NCBI GenBank assembly: GCA_964017185.1
Contig: OZ024870.1
Coordinates: 57,848,312-57,912,311 of the forward strand
Length of the DNA stretch: 64,000 nt
Source of the DNA: Rugalucina vietnamica
Taxonomy: Eukaryota; Mollusca; Bivalvia; Lucinida; Lucinidae
Reading direction: 5' to 3'
Shown: piece by piece, positions 63,480 to 64,000 of the stretch
Layout of the letters: each line of letters starts with the position of its first letter
How positions within the stretch are numbered: the stretch's first letter is position 1
Program-made: the position numbers and the translations under genes
Notes under the pieces: model-generated
What the model saw: only the letters and a program-made list of their open reading frames with translations
Told to the model about the DNA's origin: nothing
The model's database searches: none

Positions 63480-64000
63480 ATTCCACTTTTTTTTTTTCAA
63501 AACTCTCCCTTTTTTCCGTCACTAAGTTCATATATTAACAAATACTTATAGGAATATATTCCTGTTTAGATCATAGATATTCTTTAGGGTTGAATTAAAT
63601 TCTATGGCACCAAACTCTAGGGGTGGGGCTGGAGGTCAAAATCTAGAACACATTTAAAAAATACAATAGGTACCAAGATTAATATTCTGTATGTCTATAT
63701 CTTGACAACCATGTGTCAGAAAGCGTTCATGCTTTCAACATAGCTACCACATAAGAGCCCAAGGGTCCATGCATGGGGGTGGGAGGGACCTAAGGTCAAG
63801 ATCTTGGACATTTTCATTTTTTTTTTTTTTTTTTAAGAATGACATTCTACTTTCATTTCAAACTAGGACTGAGGACCTGACCCACAATGTCTGTGATTAT
63901 GTCCTAGGTTTAGTATACACGCCAGCTCTGTATACTGCTCTAAAATAGATCTTTCATTCTAAAACTACACTCCACCATGTTTGTATGCAAAGTGCTTTAC
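63480..64000 (+). repeat. Second copy of the GAGGTCAAAATCTAG repeat, cut by the window edge
   Basis: GGGGCTGGAGGTCAAAATCT at 63626 and ATGACATTCTACTTTCATTT to TATACTGCTCTAAAATAGAT match the repeat at 11098-12270 in the same order and strand. Confidence 0.85.

Overview
The window is eukaryotic nuclear DNA: AT-rich, with spliced genes carrying GT-AG introns and very many transposable elements. Gene content (rhotekin, a CARD/Death/tail-anchor adaptor, a macrodomain protein) and repeat style (tRNA-derived SINEs, abundant MITEs, LINEs, receptor-motif tandem repeats) suggest a mollusc, probably a bivalve. That is inference; nothing in the window fixes the species.

Layout. (1) 1-3.5 kb: a minisatellite and a 5'-truncated LINE whose reverse transcriptase is broken by one in-frame stop. 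(2) 5.36-16.51 kb, plus strand: nine exons of a rhotekin-like gene (453 residues visible; the 5' end is not seen), with HR1/REM, anillin-homology and PH domains. (3) 18.5-27 kb: intergenic repeats. (4) 27.1-33.4 kb, minus strand: a complete four-exon gene for a 764-residue protein with an N-terminal CARD, a Death domain, a long disordered Ser/Asn/Glu-rich region and a C-terminal membrane anchor. This is the architecture expected of a MAVS-like innate immune adaptor, with an added Death domain. (5) 33.4-52.3 kb: gene-poor and repeat-rich, including a miniature LTR retrotransposon (TRIM), LINE fragments, SINEs and a 128-bp tandem array carrying palindromic oestrogen-response-element-like sites. 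(6) 53.45-62.43 kb and beyond the right edge, plus strand: four exons of a polyQ/macrodomain protein resembling the PARP14/PARP9 group. Its third visible exon ends in an eightfold tandem repeat that multiplies the splice donor, and a young non-autonomous LTR element sits in the same intron.

The dominant repeat (MITE-A here) is about 235 bp, has inverted ends near GAGCCGC, and carries an off-centre near-perfect hairpin of about 64 bp. I count about 35 copies. They cluster in the gene-bearing parts and often end within about 35 bp of an exon. The hairpin loop-proximal arms occur in three sequence states, and the two arms usually change together.

If the family calls hold, the second and third genes would both belong to intracellular antiviral or stress signalling (CARD adaptor; macrodomain ADP-ribose binding). 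The window does not show that they act together. All exon boundaries were read by eye from splice consensus and reading-phase agreement.
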